A stretch of 5,542 nucleotides of DNA from an uncultured Bacteroidales bacterium (GTDB lineage: Bacteria; Bacteroidota; Bacteroidia; Bacteroidales; Paludibacteraceae), in contig CAMOMF010000120.1 of assembly GCA_946619625.1 (NCBI GenBank), forward strand, positions 1 through 5,542, given 5' to 3'. Below the pieces are notes generated by a model that saw only the letters and a list, made by a program, of their open reading frames with translations, ran no database searches and was not told the origin of the DNA. Below are positions 5,441-5,542 of the stretch, piece after piece; position 1 is the stretch's first letter, and every line of letters begins with the position of its first letter. A program made the translations under genes and the position numbers.

Positions 5441-5542
5441 ATGCCAGAGAAAGTCTCTTTTATGGAATCGTGATAACGATGTATAATTCGGAGCATAACC
5501 CTCCGCATTTTCACATTCGTTACAACGACTATCGCGCCACTA
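5441..5542 (+). pseudogene. DUF4160-family protein, 5' end, frameshifted and cut by the window edge
   Basis: The ATG at 5441 reads MPEKVSF, then MES and a TGA at 5471-5473. The -1 frame from 5461 continues YGIVITMYNSEHNPPHFHI and stays open to the window end. Joined, they give the characteristic DUF4160 N-terminus, with a MPE...FYGI start and the HNPPHFH motif. That second frame has no ATG of its own between the in-frame TAA at 5425-5427 and the internal ATG at 5479. The simplest reading is loss of one T from the run at 5458-5461, either a real mutation or a sequencing error. Alternatives are ribosomal slippage on TTTT, or a shortened protein from the ATG at 5479. DUF4160 proteins are small, of unknown function, and as I recall often sit next to DUF2442 genes. 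The continuation is outside this window. Confidence 0.75.

Noticed and set aside
1..5542. A new defence, mobile or CRISPR-like system
   Set aside because: The confident genes are core housekeeping families. There are no spaced direct repeats, transposase, integrase or toxin-antitoxin pair visible; only the partial DUF4160 gene hints at an accessory region beyond the right edge.

Overview
The window looks like a core-genome segment from a member of the Bacteroidota, probably order Bacteroidales. The main reason is two promoters of the Bacteroidetes type (TTG, a 20-nt gap, then TAnnTTTG) in the intergenic region near the right end. Supporting points are A-rich gene leaders with no clear Shine-Dalgarno sequence and the family-level look of the proteins. 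The genus cannot be fixed from the sequence alone.

Layout. Positions 1-188 hold no gene I can defend. They contain two short candidate gene ends at the edge, an 11-bp imperfect tandem repeat and a pair of overlapping inverted repeats. From 5224 down to 189 everything reads on the minus strand. In transcription order the genes are smpB (trans-translation), gpmI (glycolytic phosphoglycerate mutase), an RsmB/NOP-type rRNA m5C methyltransferase of the RsmF kind, a PhnP-like metallo-beta-lactamase-fold phosphodiesterase, and a secreted TPR-containing protein resembling the DUF6340 group. The last four are tightly packed: a 21-nt gap, then a 22-nt overlap, then a 7-nt overlap. That packing suggests one transcript with translational coupling. 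smpB is separated from gpmI by 115 nt with no convincing terminator, so read-through from the smpB promoter is possible.

The AT-rich region 5225-5440 is a divergent promoter region. It drives smpB leftwards and the start of a DUF4160-family gene rightwards. The two promoters share identical extended blocks at identical spacing. Between them lie a perfect DnaA-box match and a near-palindrome. The DUF4160 reading frame is broken by an apparent one-base deletion in a T run just after its start codon, and it runs off the window end.

Functionally the leftward cluster is mostly housekeeping: ribosome rescue, central carbon metabolism and ribosomal RNA modification. Two less-defined passengers follow. 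I found no CRISPR array, insertion sequence, tRNA, rRNA or recognisable new defence or mobile system. The most unusual signals are the frameshifted DUF4160 start, the twin promoters, and the mutually exclusive hairpins downstream of the operon.
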